A stretch of 42,359 nt of DNA. Source: a marine gamma proteobacterium HTCC2080. GTDB lineage: Bacteria; Pseudomonadota; Gammaproteobacteria; Pseudomonadales; Halieaceae. Made by a program: the position numbers and the translations under genes. The notes below the pieces were generated by a model. The model was not told where the DNA came from. It worked only from the letters and a program-made list of their open reading frames with translations, and made no database searches. How positions within the stretch are numbered: the stretch's first letter is position 1; every line of letters starts with the position of its first letter. Shown piece by piece: positions 10,071 to 19,088 of the stretch. The DNA lies in NCBI GenBank assembly GCA_000169115.1, contig AAVV01000017.1, positions 1 through 42,359 on the forward strand. The letters run 5' to 3'.

Positions 10071-10580
10071 ATGTCTAGCACAGTCATTGAAATGAAAACC
10101 ACATTTGGCGTTATCACGTTAGAGCTCGATGCCGAAAAAGCACCAAAAACTGTCGAGAACTTCGTGCGCTATGCAACGGAAGGCTTTTATGACGGCACAA
10201 TCTTTCACCGAGTTATTGACAATTTTATGATTCAGGGCGGCGGTTTTGATGCCGACATGCAGCAAAAAGAGAGCGGTGAGCCTATCGAAAATGAGGCCGA
10301 CAATGGGCTCAAAAACGATCGTGGCACCATAGCCATGGCGCGCACCATGGATCCACATTCTGCAACCGCTCAATTTTTCCTAAACGTAAAAGACAACGAC
10401 TTCCTAAACCACTCTGGTAAAAACATGCAAGGCTGGGGTTACACCGTGTTTGGAAAAGTCACCGCTGGTGATGATGTACTGGACAAAATCCGGTCAGTAG
10501 AAACTGGCAACAAGTCGGGTCATCAAGACGTTCCCAAAGACAGTATTGTGATCGAATCCGTCACGGTTACTGCCGCCTGA
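10071..10580 (+). CDS. ppiB: cytoplasmic-type cyclophilin peptidyl-prolyl isomerase
   Basis: This is a 169-residue cyclophilin that speeds cis-trans isomerisation of Xaa-Pro bonds. Active-site signatures are [30 protein letters not shown] and the later [10 protein letters not shown]. No signal peptide is present, so the cytoplasmic PpiB form is favoured. An upstream in-frame start exists, but ATG 10071 follows an AGGAGA site at good distance and gives the family N terminus. It runs directly into lpxH with three bases between stop and start, the same neighbour pair seen in E. coli. Confidence 0.94.
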   Translation: MSSTVIEMKTTFGVITLELDAEKAPKTVENFVRYATEGFYDGTIFHRVIDNFMIQGGGFDADMQQKESGEPIENEADNGLKNDRGTIAMARTMDPHSATAQFFLNVKDNDFLNHSGKNMQGWGYTVFGKVTAGDDVLDKIRSVETGNKSGHQDVPKDSIVIESVTVTAA

Positions 10581-10583
10581 CCA

Positions 10584-11297
10584 ATGACCACCACGCTGTT
10601 CATCAGCGACCTTCACCTCAGCGACAACACCCCTGAAATAGAGGCGGGTCTCTATGCGCTCCTGGAAAGAGAGCATGGCATGGACTGCCTCTATATTCTC
10701 GGTGACTTTTTTGAGTACTGGATTGGCGATGACGACGATGCGCCACTGAATCGACGCGTGATCGCGCGACTAAAAGCCGTGAGTGACTCAGGTACCGCAA
10801 TATTTATTGTTCGGGGAAATCGCGACCTTGCTTTGGGTGGCGTGTTTGCAGATCAAATCGGTGCTCAGTTACTCGGTGACACAACAGTAATAGACCTTAA
10901 CGGCACCGCTGCACTGATTCTGCATGGCGACACGCTGTGCACCGATGATGTGGAGTACCAGAAAATGCGCGTAGTCTTGCACGATCCTAGCTGGCAGGCT
11001 GAGATGCTACAGCGCCCCTTATCCGAGCGCCGGGAATTCGCTCAAGGGTTGCGAGCCGCGAGCAAAGCGAAGGCTGAAAACGACCCAAATAACATTATCG
11101 ACGTCAACGATGACGCCGTTGCCACCGGTTTTTCTGAGCACAAAGTCGGACTAATGATTCACGGGCACACCCACAGGCCTAATCGCCACATAACTGAGGG
11201 TGGCGAGCGCCTAGTACTCGGAGACTGGTCCGCTAATGAGAGCTGGATTATCCGTTCTACGGATCGCGGCTGCCAGCTGGAGCACTATCAGTACTGA
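10584..11297 (+). CDS. lpxH: UDP-2,3-diacylglucosamine diphosphatase
   Basis: LpxH hydrolyses UDP-2,3-diacylglucosamine to lipid X and UMP in lipid A synthesis at the inner face of the cytoplasmic membrane. The 237-residue calcineurin-like phosphoesterase shows the metal ligands D9 and H11 (SDLHL), D41 (GDFFEYW), N79 (RGNRD), H114 (LHGD) and H193/H195 in HGHTH. It is cotranscribed with ppiB. The gene marks an LPS-bearing Gram-negative cell. It converges on miaE with about 35 bases between. Confidence 0.95.
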   Translation: MTTTLFISDLHLSDNTPEIEAGLYALLEREHGMDCLYILGDFFEYWIGDDDDAPLNRRVIARLKAVSDSGTAIFIVRGNRDLALGGVFADQIGAQLLGDTTVIDLNGTAALILHGDTLCTDDVEYQKMRVVLHDPSWQAEMLQRPLSERREFAQGLRAASKAKAENDPNNIIDVNDDAVATGFSEHKVGLMIHGHTHRPNRHITEGGERLVLGDWSANESWIIRSTDRGCQLEHYQY

Positions 11298-11332
11298 TAT
11301 AACCTGCCGAAATTGCCACCCTCTCGCCTCAC

Positions 11333-11965
11333 CTAAGCAGCAGCGGGCACTCCACTATGAAAACGCAGCTCTTGATCCTCACTTTCAATCAACTCTTTTT
11401 CACAGTCGCGAAAAAGGCCTAGGCGCTCATCAACTTCATCGACGCTTGCGATTGATTTCGCGAGGGTCAAGTAGTCTAAAAAGTGCCGTGACTCACTCTT
11501 CAGCAATGAAAAATAGAATTTTGATAGCTCAGCATCAAGATGAGGCGCTATAGCGGCAAACCGCTCACAAGATCTTGCCTCGATAAGGGCACCCAGCAGG
11601 AGTGTATCGACTAATCGCTCGGGGTCACGCTTTCTCACTAAAGCGTGCAAAGCTCCCGCATAGCGCGAGGCAGTAACCTGAATGTAATCAATATCGCGTT
11701 TTCTCATCAGGCTGAGTACTTGTTCGAAATGACGTAACTCTTCCCTCGCCAACCGTGACATTTTATTCATCAGTTCAGGCTGGTCTGTATGCCGATGCAG
11801 CAGGCTCATCGCCGTAGCCGCCGCTTTTTTCTCACAGTTAGCGTGATCAACAAGTAGCAAAGACTGCTGGCTCAAGGCCGCAGTAATCCACCCCTTGGGT
11901 GTGGCGCAGGGTAAAAAGGCCAGCAGGGCGTCCAAATCTGATGAGGCGGTCAAAGGATCACTCAC
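11333..11965 (-). CDS. miaE: tRNA 2-methylthio-N6-isopentenyladenosine hydroxylase MiaE
   Basis: MiaE is a non-haem diiron monooxygenase that hydroxylates the isopentenyl group of ms2i6A37 in tRNAs reading U-starting codons. The ferritin-like ligands are visible as HANCEKKAA, EELRHFEQV and ESRHFLDYL, and the CERFAAIAPHL segment is family-typical. The frame is open up to 12046, but that would overlap the upstream gene by 89 bases. A GTG at 11965 in GTGAGTGA overlaps the upstream stop by only eight bases and gives 210 residues, which suits the family. It is translationally coupled to the DUF1289 gene. Confidence 0.9.
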   Translation of the reverse strand: MSDPLTASSDLDALLAFLPCATPKGWITAALSQQSLLLVDHANCEKKAAATAMSLLHRHTDQPELMNKMSRLAREELRHFEQVLSLMRKRDIDYIQVTASRYAGALHALVRKRDPERLVDTLLLGALIEARSCERFAAIAPHLDAELSKFYFSLLKSESRHFLDYLTLAKSIASVDEVDERLGLFRDCEKELIESEDQELRFHSGVPAAA

Positions 11966-12455
11966 TTGTAAATAAATCAGGGGTAGCAAGGTAACGCTGG
12001 TGATGGGCGTCAGACAAGGACCAAAACTCCTGGTCCACCAATTCACGGAGCTCGGTCAGATTGCATTTACGCCACGACAGATGAATAGAAAAACCAAAAG
12101 TCTCGGGCTCTTTGATCTGGCTAGCCCCCGCTTTCAACAATGCAAACAGGCCGCAGTACTGATCGTGTGCGGGATTAAACCGAATCTGCTGTGTTTGCAG
12201 TTGCCAGCGCAAAAGGCCGGGATCAATCACAACAAACTTGTTTTGCACGCAAAGGCTTAAGAAGTTGGCCAGCCGCTCATCAACAATGGCTTTTTCAAGT
12301 TCGGTGTAGGCATTCCAGTCAATAACCTCGTGACTGAAGCGCTTGCAGCCTCGGCAAACAGCATCACCAATACCGGTAGAACACACGCCAATACAGGGCG
12401 TTCTTACCCGGGCTGCTCCAGAAACAGAAGTTTTTCGGTTCAAGGGTCTCGTCAT
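11958..12455 (-). CDS. DUF1289 domain Fe-S-type protein
   Basis: The N-terminal third is a DUF1289 cysteine module: TPCIGVC (C21, C25) and CRGC (C34, C37), likely a metal or iron-sulfur site. The remaining 120 residues, with WRKCNLTELRELVDQEFW, have no motif I can name. It is 165 residues long and starts at an ATG embedded in an inverted repeat shared with the acnB upstream region. It precedes and overlaps miaE, which suggests a tRNA-modification or redox connection, but no function is established here. Confidence 0.75.
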   Translation of the reverse strand: MTRPLNRKTSVSGAARVRTPCIGVCSTGIGDAVCRGCKRFSHEVIDWNAYTELEKAIVDERLANFLSLCVQNKFVVIDPGLLRWQLQTQQIRFNPAHDQYCGLFALLKAGASQIKEPETFGFSIHLSWRKCNLTELRELVDQEFWSLSDAHHQRYLATPDLFTSE

Positions 12456-12474
12456 ACCCGAAGTCTAGGGTATG
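12453..12474. promoter_or_regulatory. 7-bp inverted repeat between the DUF1289 gene and acnB
   Basis: CATACCC and GGGTATG are separated by eight bases, and the left arm contains the start codon of the leftward DUF1289 gene. The size and place fit an operator for a dimeric regulator, but only one copy is seen. Confidence 0.3.
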
Positions 12475-12507
12475 GATTGAATGAATGCACAGGATCATCA
12501 CTTACGA

Positions 12508-12537
12508 ATGTCATGATTTCCGGTCACAAGCTATACT
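12508..12537 (+). promoter_or_regulatory. candidate sigma-70 promoter for acnB
   Basis: A TATACT -10 hexamer (12532-12537) lies 18 bases after ATGTCA (12508-12513), a four-of-six -35 match. Transcription would begin about 30 bases before the acnB start codon. Confidence 0.4.
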
Positions 12538-12576
12538 ATGTCCCGAAAATTACCTAACGACCTAAGGAGTACCACC

Positions 12577-15189
12577 GTGCTGGAAGCCTATCGCGCCCAC
12601 GTTACAGAGCGCGCCCAAGAAAATATCCCCGCCAAACCACTCAGTGCCAGCCAGGTCGCCGAGCTGATTGAGCTCCTCAAAAATCCACCTGCGGGGGAAT
12701 CCGAATTTTTACTGGACTTGCTGTCTACTCGAGTACCGCCCGGTGTCGACGAGGCCGCCTACGTTAAAGCGGGTTTTTTATCTGCAGTTGCCAAAGGTGA
12801 AACCCCTTGCTCCCTGATTAGCCCTGAGGCAGCGGTTGAGCTTCTGGGCAACATGCACGGCGGTTACAATATTGAAACATTGGTGGGGCTGCTGGACGAT
12901 GCGCAGCTGGCCGCAGCTGCCGCACAGCAGTTGAAGCACACATTGCTCATGTTTGAAGCCTTTCACGACGTCGAAGCCTTGGCCAAACAGGGTAATTCAC
13001 ATGCGGCGGCAGTGATGCAAAGCTGGGCAGATGGCGAATGGTTTACCGATCGCGACCCTGTTCCAGAGGCCACAAAAATGGTGGTTTTCAAAGTTACCGG
13101 GGAAACCAATACTGACGATCTGTCCCCCGCCCCAGATGCTTGGTCACGCCCCGATATCCCCCTGCATGCCAATGCGATGTACAAGATGACACGCGACGGT
13201 CTTGAGCCCGACGAGCACGGCACAACAGGCCCCATGAAACAAATAGCGGAGATTAAAGCGAAAGAGCTGCCAGTCGCCTTTGTGGGAGACGTAGTTGGAA
13301 CAGGCTCATCCAGAAAGTCAGCCACCAATTCTGTACTTTGGTTTTTCGGTGACGATATGCCGGGAGTGCCCAACAAGCGCGGCGGTGGTGTTTGCATCGG
13401 TAGCAAAGTTGCGCCAATTTTCTATAACACAATGGAAGATGCTGGAGCCCTCGTTTTTGAGGCGCCCGTTGATAATTTAAAAATGGGCGACGTCATTGAA
13501 ATCCGCCCATATGAAGGAAGAATACTCAACGAAAACAATGATTTATTGTCTGAATTTACTTTAAAATCTGAAGTATTATTGGACGAAGTCCGTGCCGGCG
13601 GGCGCATTAATCTTATTATTGGCCGTGGGCTCACGGCCCGCGCACGTGAGGCTCTGGGGCTCCCCGAAGGCGACCTTTTCCGCACACCCGAACAACCCGC
13701 AGACAGTGGCAAAGGCTTCACGCTAGCGCAGAAAATGGTGGGGCGTGCTTGCGGTATGACCGGCGTGCGACCTGGCACCTACTGCGAGCCTCGCATGACA
13801 ACCGTCGGATCTCAGGACACAACAGGACCTATGACTCGTGATGAGCTCAAAGATCTCGCTTGTTTGGGCTTCTCGGCCGATCTCACTATGCAATCTTTCT
13901 GTCATACCGCGGCGTACCCAAAGCCGGTAGATATTTCGACGCAGCACACCCTGCCCGACTTCATACAAACCCGAGGCGGTGTCTCACTGCGTCCGGGAGA
14001 CGGTATTATCCATAGTTGGCTTAACCGCATGCTACTGCCGGATACCGTGGGTACTGGGGGCGACTCGCACACGCGCTTCCCCATGGGAATCTCATTCCCA
14101 GCGGGATCAGGGCTAGTTGCGTTTGCAGCAGCGACCGGCGTTATGCCCCTAGACATGCCAGAGTCAATATTGGTGCGCTTCAAAGGTGAGATGCAACCCG
14201 GTATCACACTCCGAGATCTCGTACATGCCATCCCCTACTACGCGATTCAAAAAGGCCTTTTGACGGTTGAGAAGAAAGGCAAAAAGAACGTTTTCTCAGG
14301 CCAAATACTTGAAATTGAAGGCCTTGAAAATCTGACCGTGGAACAGGCCTTTGAGCTATCTGATGCATCAGCCGAACGCTCTGCGGCCGGCTGCACGATA
14401 AAATTGGGTGAAGATACGATCACGGAATACCTGCGCTCAAATATTGTCCTATTACGCTCGATGATCGCTGAGGGCTATGGCGATGCTAGAACCCTGGAGC
14501 GACGCGCTCGAAAAATGGAGGAATGGTTGGCGCAGCCTGAGCTTCTAGCCGCTGACCATGATGCAGAATATCTCGAAGTGATTGAAATCGATCTTGCTGA
14601 CGTTAATGAGCCCATCGTTTGTGCGCCCAACGACCCGGACGATGCCCGAAAGCTCTCCGAAGTAGCTGGCGATGAGGTAAACGAAGTTTTCATCGGCAGC
14701 TGCATGACAAACATTGGCCACTTTCGAGCGGCTGGTAAACTTCTCGAAGCTCACGGCAAACCCGTGAATACACGCATGTGGATCTGCCCCCCTACACGTA
14801 TGGACGAACAGCTGCTTATGCAAGAGGGCTATTTCTCGATCTTCGGGAAGGCAGGCGCTCGTACCGAGATGCCGGGGTGTTCACTATGCATGGGAAATCA
14901 GGCACGTGTGGAGCCAGGCAGTACGGTGCTGTCAACATCAACCCGTAACTTCCCCAACCGTCTAGGTGATGGCTCCAATGTTTACCTAACATCGGCTGAA
15001 TTAGCGGCCATCGGCGCGCTATTGGGCAGACTCCCGAGCCCAGCGGAGTACCTTGAGTTTGCGACAAAAATCGATTCCATGGCCGATGAAATTTATCGCT
15101 ACATGAATTTCGACCAAGTTGTCGAGTTCCAGCAGCGCGCAGAAGAAGGCGGACGTATAGCTGCCGTGCAGATTGACGAGGTGGCCTGA
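12577..15189 (+). CDS. acnB: aconitate hydratase B / 2-methylisocitrate dehydratase
   Basis: AcnB is the main TCA-cycle aconitase, isomerising citrate to isocitrate through a [4Fe-4S] cluster, and it can also act in the methylcitrate cycle. The product has 870 residues with the cluster cysteines C709 (GSCMTNIGH), C768 and C771 (PGCSLCMGN), essentially the E. coli numbering. The domain order is HEAT-like N terminus, swivel domain, then catalytic domains. The frame is open from 12538, but GTG 12577 follows a strong TAAGGAG site by seven bases and gives the expected [10 protein letters not shown] terminus. A 13-bp hairpin lies downstream. Confidence 0.97.
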   Translation: MLEAYRAHVTERAQENIPAKPLSASQVAELIELLKNPPAGESEFLLDLLSTRVPPGVDEAAYVKAGFLSAVAKGETPCSLISPEAAVELLGNMHGGYNIETLVGLLDDAQLAAAAAQQLKHTLLMFEAFHDVEALAKQGNSHAAAVMQSWADGEWFTDRDPVPEATKMVVFKVTGETNTDDLSPAPDAWSRPDIPLHANAMYKMTRDGLEPDEHGTTGPMKQIAEIKAKELPVAFVGDVVGTGSSRKSATNSVLWFFGDDMPGVPNKRGGGVCIGSKVAPIFYNTMEDAGALVFEAPVDNLKMGDVIEIRPYEGRILNENNDLLSEFTLKSEVLLDEVRAGGRINLIIGRGLTARAREALGLPEGDLFRTPEQPADSGKGFTLAQKMVGRACGMTGVRPGTYCEPRMTTVGSQDTTGPMTRDELKDLACLGFSADLTMQSFCHTAAYPKPVDISTQHTLPDFIQTRGGVSLRPGDGIIHSWLNRMLLPDTVGTGGDSHTRFPMGISFPAGSGLVAFAAATGVMPLDMPESILVRFKGEMQPGITLRDLVHAIPYYAIQKGLLTVEKKGKKNVFSGQILEIEGLENLTVEQAFELSDASAERSAAGCTIKLGEDTITEYLRSNIVLLRSMIAEGYGDARTLERRARKMEEWLAQPELLAADHDAEYLEVIEIDLADVNEPIVCAPNDPDDARKLSEVAGDEVNEVFIGSCMTNIGHFRAAGKLLEAHGKPVNTRMWICPPTRMDEQLLMQEGYFSIFGKAGARTEMPGCSLCMGNQARVEPGSTVLSTSTRNFPNRLGDGSNVYLTSAELAAIGALLGRLPSPAEYLEFATKIDSMADEIYRYMNFDQVVEFQQRAEEGGRIAAVQIDEVA

Positions 15190-15226
15190 AATCTAACGTC
15201 AGCCACGGGGATTAAGACTTATCGCG

Positions 15227-15258
15227 ATTGAGCTGGGGACCCGCTTCCTCAGCTCAAT
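15227..15258. terminator. 13-bp hairpin in the convergent acnB/marR gap
   Basis: ATTGAGCTGGGGA pairs with TCCTCAGCTCAAT (one G-U, loop CCCGCT), 37 bases after the acnB stop. There is no T run, so it is either a weak or factor-assisted end or a 3'-protecting hairpin. Confidence 0.45.
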
Positions 15259-15373
15259 AACGACGCTGCCGTGTCGCTACTGGGGGCATGCAATGGCCTG
15301 CAAACCCTATGACGGTAACAAGGTACCGCACAGTCCATTGAGCCAAAACAAGTGTGAAACCCATCCGGTCAGC

Positions 15374-15937
15374 CTATAAATCCTCAGCATCGAGAGCCCC
15401 AAAAGGCGGAGCGGCACTATCGAGCGCTGCAATTAGCTCGTTTAGCAGCTCATAAAGCCCAGCGAGGTTTTCAGCACCAAACTGCGTTTCTATGTACTGA
15501 TAACGTGCCTCAGATTCTGGGGCTATTTCTTCAATCAGCCGACGACCGTATGGCGTGATAGAGACCAATGAACGCCGACTGTCTCTGTGACAGGGCTGGC
15601 GACGTAAAATCTCGCGACCTTCCAAGTTTTGAACAATACGACTGACACTAGGTCGCAGTAACGAGCAAGCTGATGCTAGTTCGCTAACATCGAGAGATTC
15701 ACTTTCTGCCAAAGCACGCATCACCCGCCATTGTTGCGTGGAAAGGTCATGAGCGCGCAAATGCGGAATGAAGGTTCTTAGTACGGCCTCATGAGCTTTC
15801 AACAAGGTCATCGGTAGCGACTGATCAAAGCGACGCATGTTGCTCGCCGTGGGGGTGTTAGTGGCAACAATTGTTACCGGCGTCGATTTTCGTCTCTGAG
15901 TCATGGGCTTTTTCGCGATATGAGGTGCCTTAAGCAT
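15374..15937 (-). CDS. MarR-family regulator, HpaR-like
   Basis: This is a 187-residue winged-helix repressor. The core from MRRFDQSLPMTLLKAHEAV (residues 34 on) through LSTQQWRVMRALAE, the recognition region LLRPSVSRIVQNLEGREILRRQP and the wing RDSRRSLVSITPYG matches HpaR-type regulators of homoprotocatechuate or aromatic-acid degradation that I remember. About 33 residues of low-complexity N terminus precede the core. No ribosome binding site is convincing for any of the possible ATGs (15937, 15904, 15838), so the start is uncertain. The gene is divergent from the amidase gene across 193 bases and may control the amidase-transporter pair. The ligand is unknown. Confidence 0.82.
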   Translation of the reverse strand: MLKAPHIAKKPMTQRRKSTPVTIVATNTPTASNMRRFDQSLPMTLLKAHEAVLRTFIPHLRAHDLSTQQWRVMRALAESESLDVSELASACSLLRPSVSRIVQNLEGREILRRQPCHRDSRRSLVSITPYGRRLIEEIAPESEARYQYIETQFGAENLAGLYELLNELIAALDSAAPPFGALDAEDL

Positions 15938-16103
15938 AACAGTGTGTCGAGGGGTTTGAGGAAGGAAAACATCTAACCAACGGCCCCGCTTGCAAAAGAT
16001 TCATGGGCGCTCCACCTTTTCGCGGCTGGCCCACTTTTTCTTCACAAACTGTCAAGATTATGGCCGATAATGGCAATTAAATGGGGGCGCAATCTTTTAC
16101 GCT

Positions 16104-16153
16104 CTGGAGGTTACATTTTGAGCAAGGCTTATGTCCGAGGACGGTCAAAATAA
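16104..16153 (+). other. strong ribosome binding site with an 11-codon TTG leader frame
   Basis: CTGGAGG (16104-16110) is seven bases before TTG 16118. That frame runs 11 codons to TAA 16151 and overlaps the amidase ATG at 16131 in another phase. The site is 20 bases from that ATG, too far for normal use, so translation may enter through the leader and be coupled. Confidence 0.25.
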
Positions 16154-17600
16154 GAGTCAATTCAGCCCGCCCCCTGCTCGGGCGGTGGACTTACTCGACG
16201 CACTAAGCTCCGGCGAACTCTCTGCCGTTTCGCTAATGCAAAAAACCTACGACAGAATCGCGCAAGAAAACCCGCGCATTAATGCGATTTGTACTCTAGT
16301 TCCCCTTGAGCAAAGCCTGGAAGCTGCGCAGCGCGTAGATGATGCTAGAAAGGCAGGGCAAACCCTGCCTAAGCTAGCTGGCCTGCCTCTAGCGATAAAA
16401 GACCTCGCGGACACTCAAGGTATCTTGACCACTCAGGGCTCTCCCATTCACGCTCGCCAAATACCTGACGTAGACAGTCTCTTTGTATCCCGCCTGAAAG
16501 ACGCAGGAGGTATTATTATTGGCAAAACCAACACGCCTGAATTTGGTGCCGGATCACATACCTTTAATCCGCTATTTGGTGTAACCCGAAACCCTTTTGA
16601 CCCCCAAAAAACCGCAGGAGGTAGCTCTGGCGGTGCCGCTGCTGCCCTAGCGTCCGGCATGGTAGCCCTTGCTGATGGTTCTGATATGGGCGGCTCGCTA
16701 CGTAATCCTGCCGCCTTTTGTAACATCGTAGGACTACGGCCAAGCATGGGGCGCATTCCTACCATTCCAAAGACTCAAGAAACTTTTAGCCGCATGGCCG
16801 TAGAGGGGCCAATGGCAAGAACAGTCGAGGATTGCGCGATGATGCTTCGGGTTATGGCGGGTGCTGACAAACGTGATCCGCGCTCATTAGACATGGGCGC
16901 CCTCAATACGAGCCCCACCCTAACCGACGCACCAGAGAACCTGCGCCTAGCCTGGGCACCCAATCCAGCGGGATTACCTATTGAGCCCGCCGTATCATCA
17001 GTCCTCGGAGCAGCCCTGCTAGACATGCAACACCTCTACCCTGCTATCGAGGAAATTGACCTCTCCGAGCTCAAGGGGGCTATGGAGATCTTTAACGTAT
17101 TACGTGCTGCGGCCTTTGCCGAAGGGTTGGGATACCTTTACCACTCCCATCAAGGAAAAATGAAAGCCACGGTAATCGACAATATAAAATTAGGTCTCGA
17201 GCTCACCAGCGACTCACTTGCACAAGCAGAAGCGCAGCGCGCTAGTCTCTATCACGGGATGACGAGCTTGTTTGATCGCTTCGATTATCTACTGCTACCG
17301 GTAACCCAAGTCATGCCTTTTCAGGTTGAGCTGGAATACCCTACGACCATCAATAAGGAAGTCATGAACAGCTATATTGACTGGATGTCGAGTTGTTGCA
17401 TCCTCAGCCCTTTTGACGTTCCGTGTCTGTCAATACCTGCGGGCTTCAATCCTGACGGTCTTCCCGTAGGATTGCAGATTGTCGGTAGACCCGGGGACGA
17501 CTGGGGGGTACTGCGACTGGCCTATGCTTTTCAACAGCACACGGGACACTGGCAGCAACCGCCACCACATACAGGCGAGGTGCCCCATGGGAGCACTTGA
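16131..17600 (+). CDS. amidase (amidase-signature family)
   Basis: This is a 489-residue amidase-signature hydrolase cleaving a carboxamide or related bond in the cytoplasm; no signal peptide is seen. The Ser-cisSer-Lys triad is K90 (LAIKDLA), S165 (in GGSSGG, 163-168) and nucleophile S189 (in GGSLR), with the 24-residue cisSer-to-Ser spacing of the family. There is an in-frame stop 12 bases before ATG 16131, so this ATG is the first possible start. No gatB or gatC lies nearby, so it is not a convincing GatA. Its end overlaps the start of the fatty-acid-type transporter by 14 bases, pointing to joint use of an amide and a released acid. The substrate is not predictable. Confidence 0.85.
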   Translation: MSEDGQNKSQFSPPPARAVDLLDALSSGELSAVSLMQKTYDRIAQENPRINAICTLVPLEQSLEAAQRVDDARKAGQTLPKLAGLPLAIKDLADTQGILTTQGSPIHARQIPDVDSLFVSRLKDAGGIIIGKTNTPEFGAGSHTFNPLFGVTRNPFDPQKTAGGSSGGAAAALASGMVALADGSDMGGSLRNPAAFCNIVGLRPSMGRIPTIPKTQETFSRMAVEGPMARTVEDCAMMLRVMAGADKRDPRSLDMGALNTSPTLTDAPENLRLAWAPNPAGLPIEPAVSSVLGAALLDMQHLYPAIEEIDLSELKGAMEIFNVLRAAAFAEGLGYLYHSHQGKMKATVIDNIKLGLELTSDSLAQAEAQRASLYHGMTSLFDRFDYLLLPVTQVMPFQVELEYPTTINKEVMNSYIDWMSSCCILSPFDVPCLSIPAGFNPDGLPVGLQIVGRPGDDWGVLRLAYAFQQHTGHWQQPPPHTGEVPHGST

Positions 17601-18915
17601 TCGCTTTCAAGAGATCATCGAGAAAAAACTTCCCGACCCGCTGACGTTTGCGCTCGCGCTGACAGCCTTCATGGCGGTACTAGCTTTAACTTTAACGGCT
17701 ACGCCACCCACAGCCCTACTCATGAAATGGGGCGACTCACTCAGCATCCTGCTGACCTTCACCATGCAAATAGGCTTAACCATTATTTTGGCCTACGTCC
17801 TCTCCCAAACACCATTGATGCAGAAAGGTCTAAAGCGTATCGCGAGACTCGCCACAACTCCCACGCAAGCATACATCCTGGTTATAGTGACCGCCGCGAC
17901 CTTTTATCTGATTTCTTGGCCGTTAGGCCCGATTACAGGAGCTTTGGTCGCACGAGAAATTGCGCGCGAGGCCGTTACCCGCAATAACCCTGTACATTTC
18001 CCGCTTATGGCCGCGGGAGCTTTGAGTGGCTACGCAGTTTGGGAGATGGGCTACTCATCTTCTATTGCCCTCGCTGTGGCCACAGAAGGCAATCCAACTT
18101 ATGAAATAATCGGACGGGTGATCCCCATTCAAGAAACCCTACTGACGCATTGGAACCTTCTGTCCATTGTGAGCACTCTCGCCGTCATCATTGCGACCGT
18201 TTTGATATTGCACAAACAATTTAATCTAAAAAAACCCTACATACCCACGGATCTGGTGACCCCTCTTGAGACGTCTTATGAATCAGCAGCGGACGCCCAA
18301 CCTCCACAGGGGCGCCGGCGTTGGTCGATAATCACTGGCCTATTTCTCGCCGCTTATGTCGTTGGATGGTTTGCGCAACAGGGGTTGTCATTGGAGCTCA
18401 ATATAGTCAATTGGACTTTTCTCGCTGTGGGATTACTGCTGGTAAGATCGCTGCCGCATTACAGCGCTTTATTTGCCGATGGCGCGCGGGTCGCAGCGCC
18501 CACACTGCTGCAGTATCCTTTGTACGCGGGCATCATGGGCATGGCGATCCAAAGTGGCTTGGCACAGCAGTTTACTCAAGGGCTCGTTGCCATAGCCACG
18601 CAAACAACCCTGCCAGTGATCGCTTTTCTCTCAGCGGGACTCATCAATATTTTTATTCCATCGGGAGGAGCGCAGTGGGCTCTGCAGGGTCCTGCCTTTA
18701 TCGAAGCTGCAAAATTGCTAGACGTTGATCTCGGGCTCATTGCCATGTCTGTTGCCTATGGCGATCAATGGACTAACCTTATTCAACCCTTTGTTGCGAT
18801 CCCCTTATTAGCTCTCACCGGATTACGCTTAAAACATATTTTCGGCTTAGCATTGGTGCTTTGCGGGGCAACCAGCCTGCCACTAATAGCAGGCTTACTG
18901 ATTGGCAACATGTAG
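17587..18915 (+). CDS. short-chain fatty acid transporter (AtoE/TIGR00366-type)
   Basis: This is a 442-residue inner-membrane protein with about ten to twelve hydrophobic segments, starting after the amphipathic MGALDRFQEIIEKKLPDPLTFA. The family features FIPSGGAQWALQGP and YGDQWTNLIQPF are clear and place it in the short-chain fatty acid transporter family with AtoE. ATG 17587 follows GCGAGGTG by a few bases and overlaps the amidase stop. The longer frame back to 17479 would lie wholly inside the amidase gene and is rejected. Being coupled to an amidase, it most likely imports or exports a small carboxylate connected with that hydrolysis (inference). Confidence 0.87.
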   Translation: MGALDRFQEIIEKKLPDPLTFALALTAFMAVLALTLTATPPTALLMKWGDSLSILLTFTMQIGLTIILAYVLSQTPLMQKGLKRIARLATTPTQAYILVIVTAATFYLISWPLGPITGALVAREIAREAVTRNNPVHFPLMAAGALSGYAVWEMGYSSSIALAVATEGNPTYEIIGRVIPIQETLLTHWNLLSIVSTLAVIIATVLILHKQFNLKKPYIPTDLVTPLETSYESAADAQPPQGRRRWSIITGLFLAAYVVGWFAQQGLSLELNIVNWTFLAVGLLLVRSLPHYSALFADGARVAAPTLLQYPLYAGIMGMAIQSGLAQQFTQGLVAIATQTTLPVIAFLSAGLINIFIPSGGAQWALQGPAFIEAAKLLDVDLGLIAMSVAYGDQWTNLIQPFVAIPLLALTGLRLKHIFGLALVLCGATSLPLIAGLLIGNM

Positions 18916-19088
18916 TAAAAAACAACCGCTTAAAAACTCAGCAAGCTGGATTGAGGCAGGCTGCGCCATTTTGAAATAAAGCTTCACAGCACCCTACTGA
19001 GGTTTAAGTCACTTAAGTACAGGCAGAAACCACGACATCCTGACTTCCCCCACCGTTCACGGCATATTTAAACCGTGATCAGAAAATA

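Noticed and set aside
9188-10078. 296-codon plus-strand open frame
   Set aside because: It is antisense to glnS and the divergent promoter region, with no family resemblance and unlikely composition.
16131-17600. Amidase considered as GatA of the tRNA amidotransferase
   Set aside because: No gatB or gatC is adjacent, glnS is present in the window, and the neighbour is a fatty-acid-type transporter.
19058-19083. Short inverted repeat TCACGG/CCGTGA after the HDAC-like gene
   Set aside because: Only six pairs with a ten-base loop and no T run, so I do not call a terminator.
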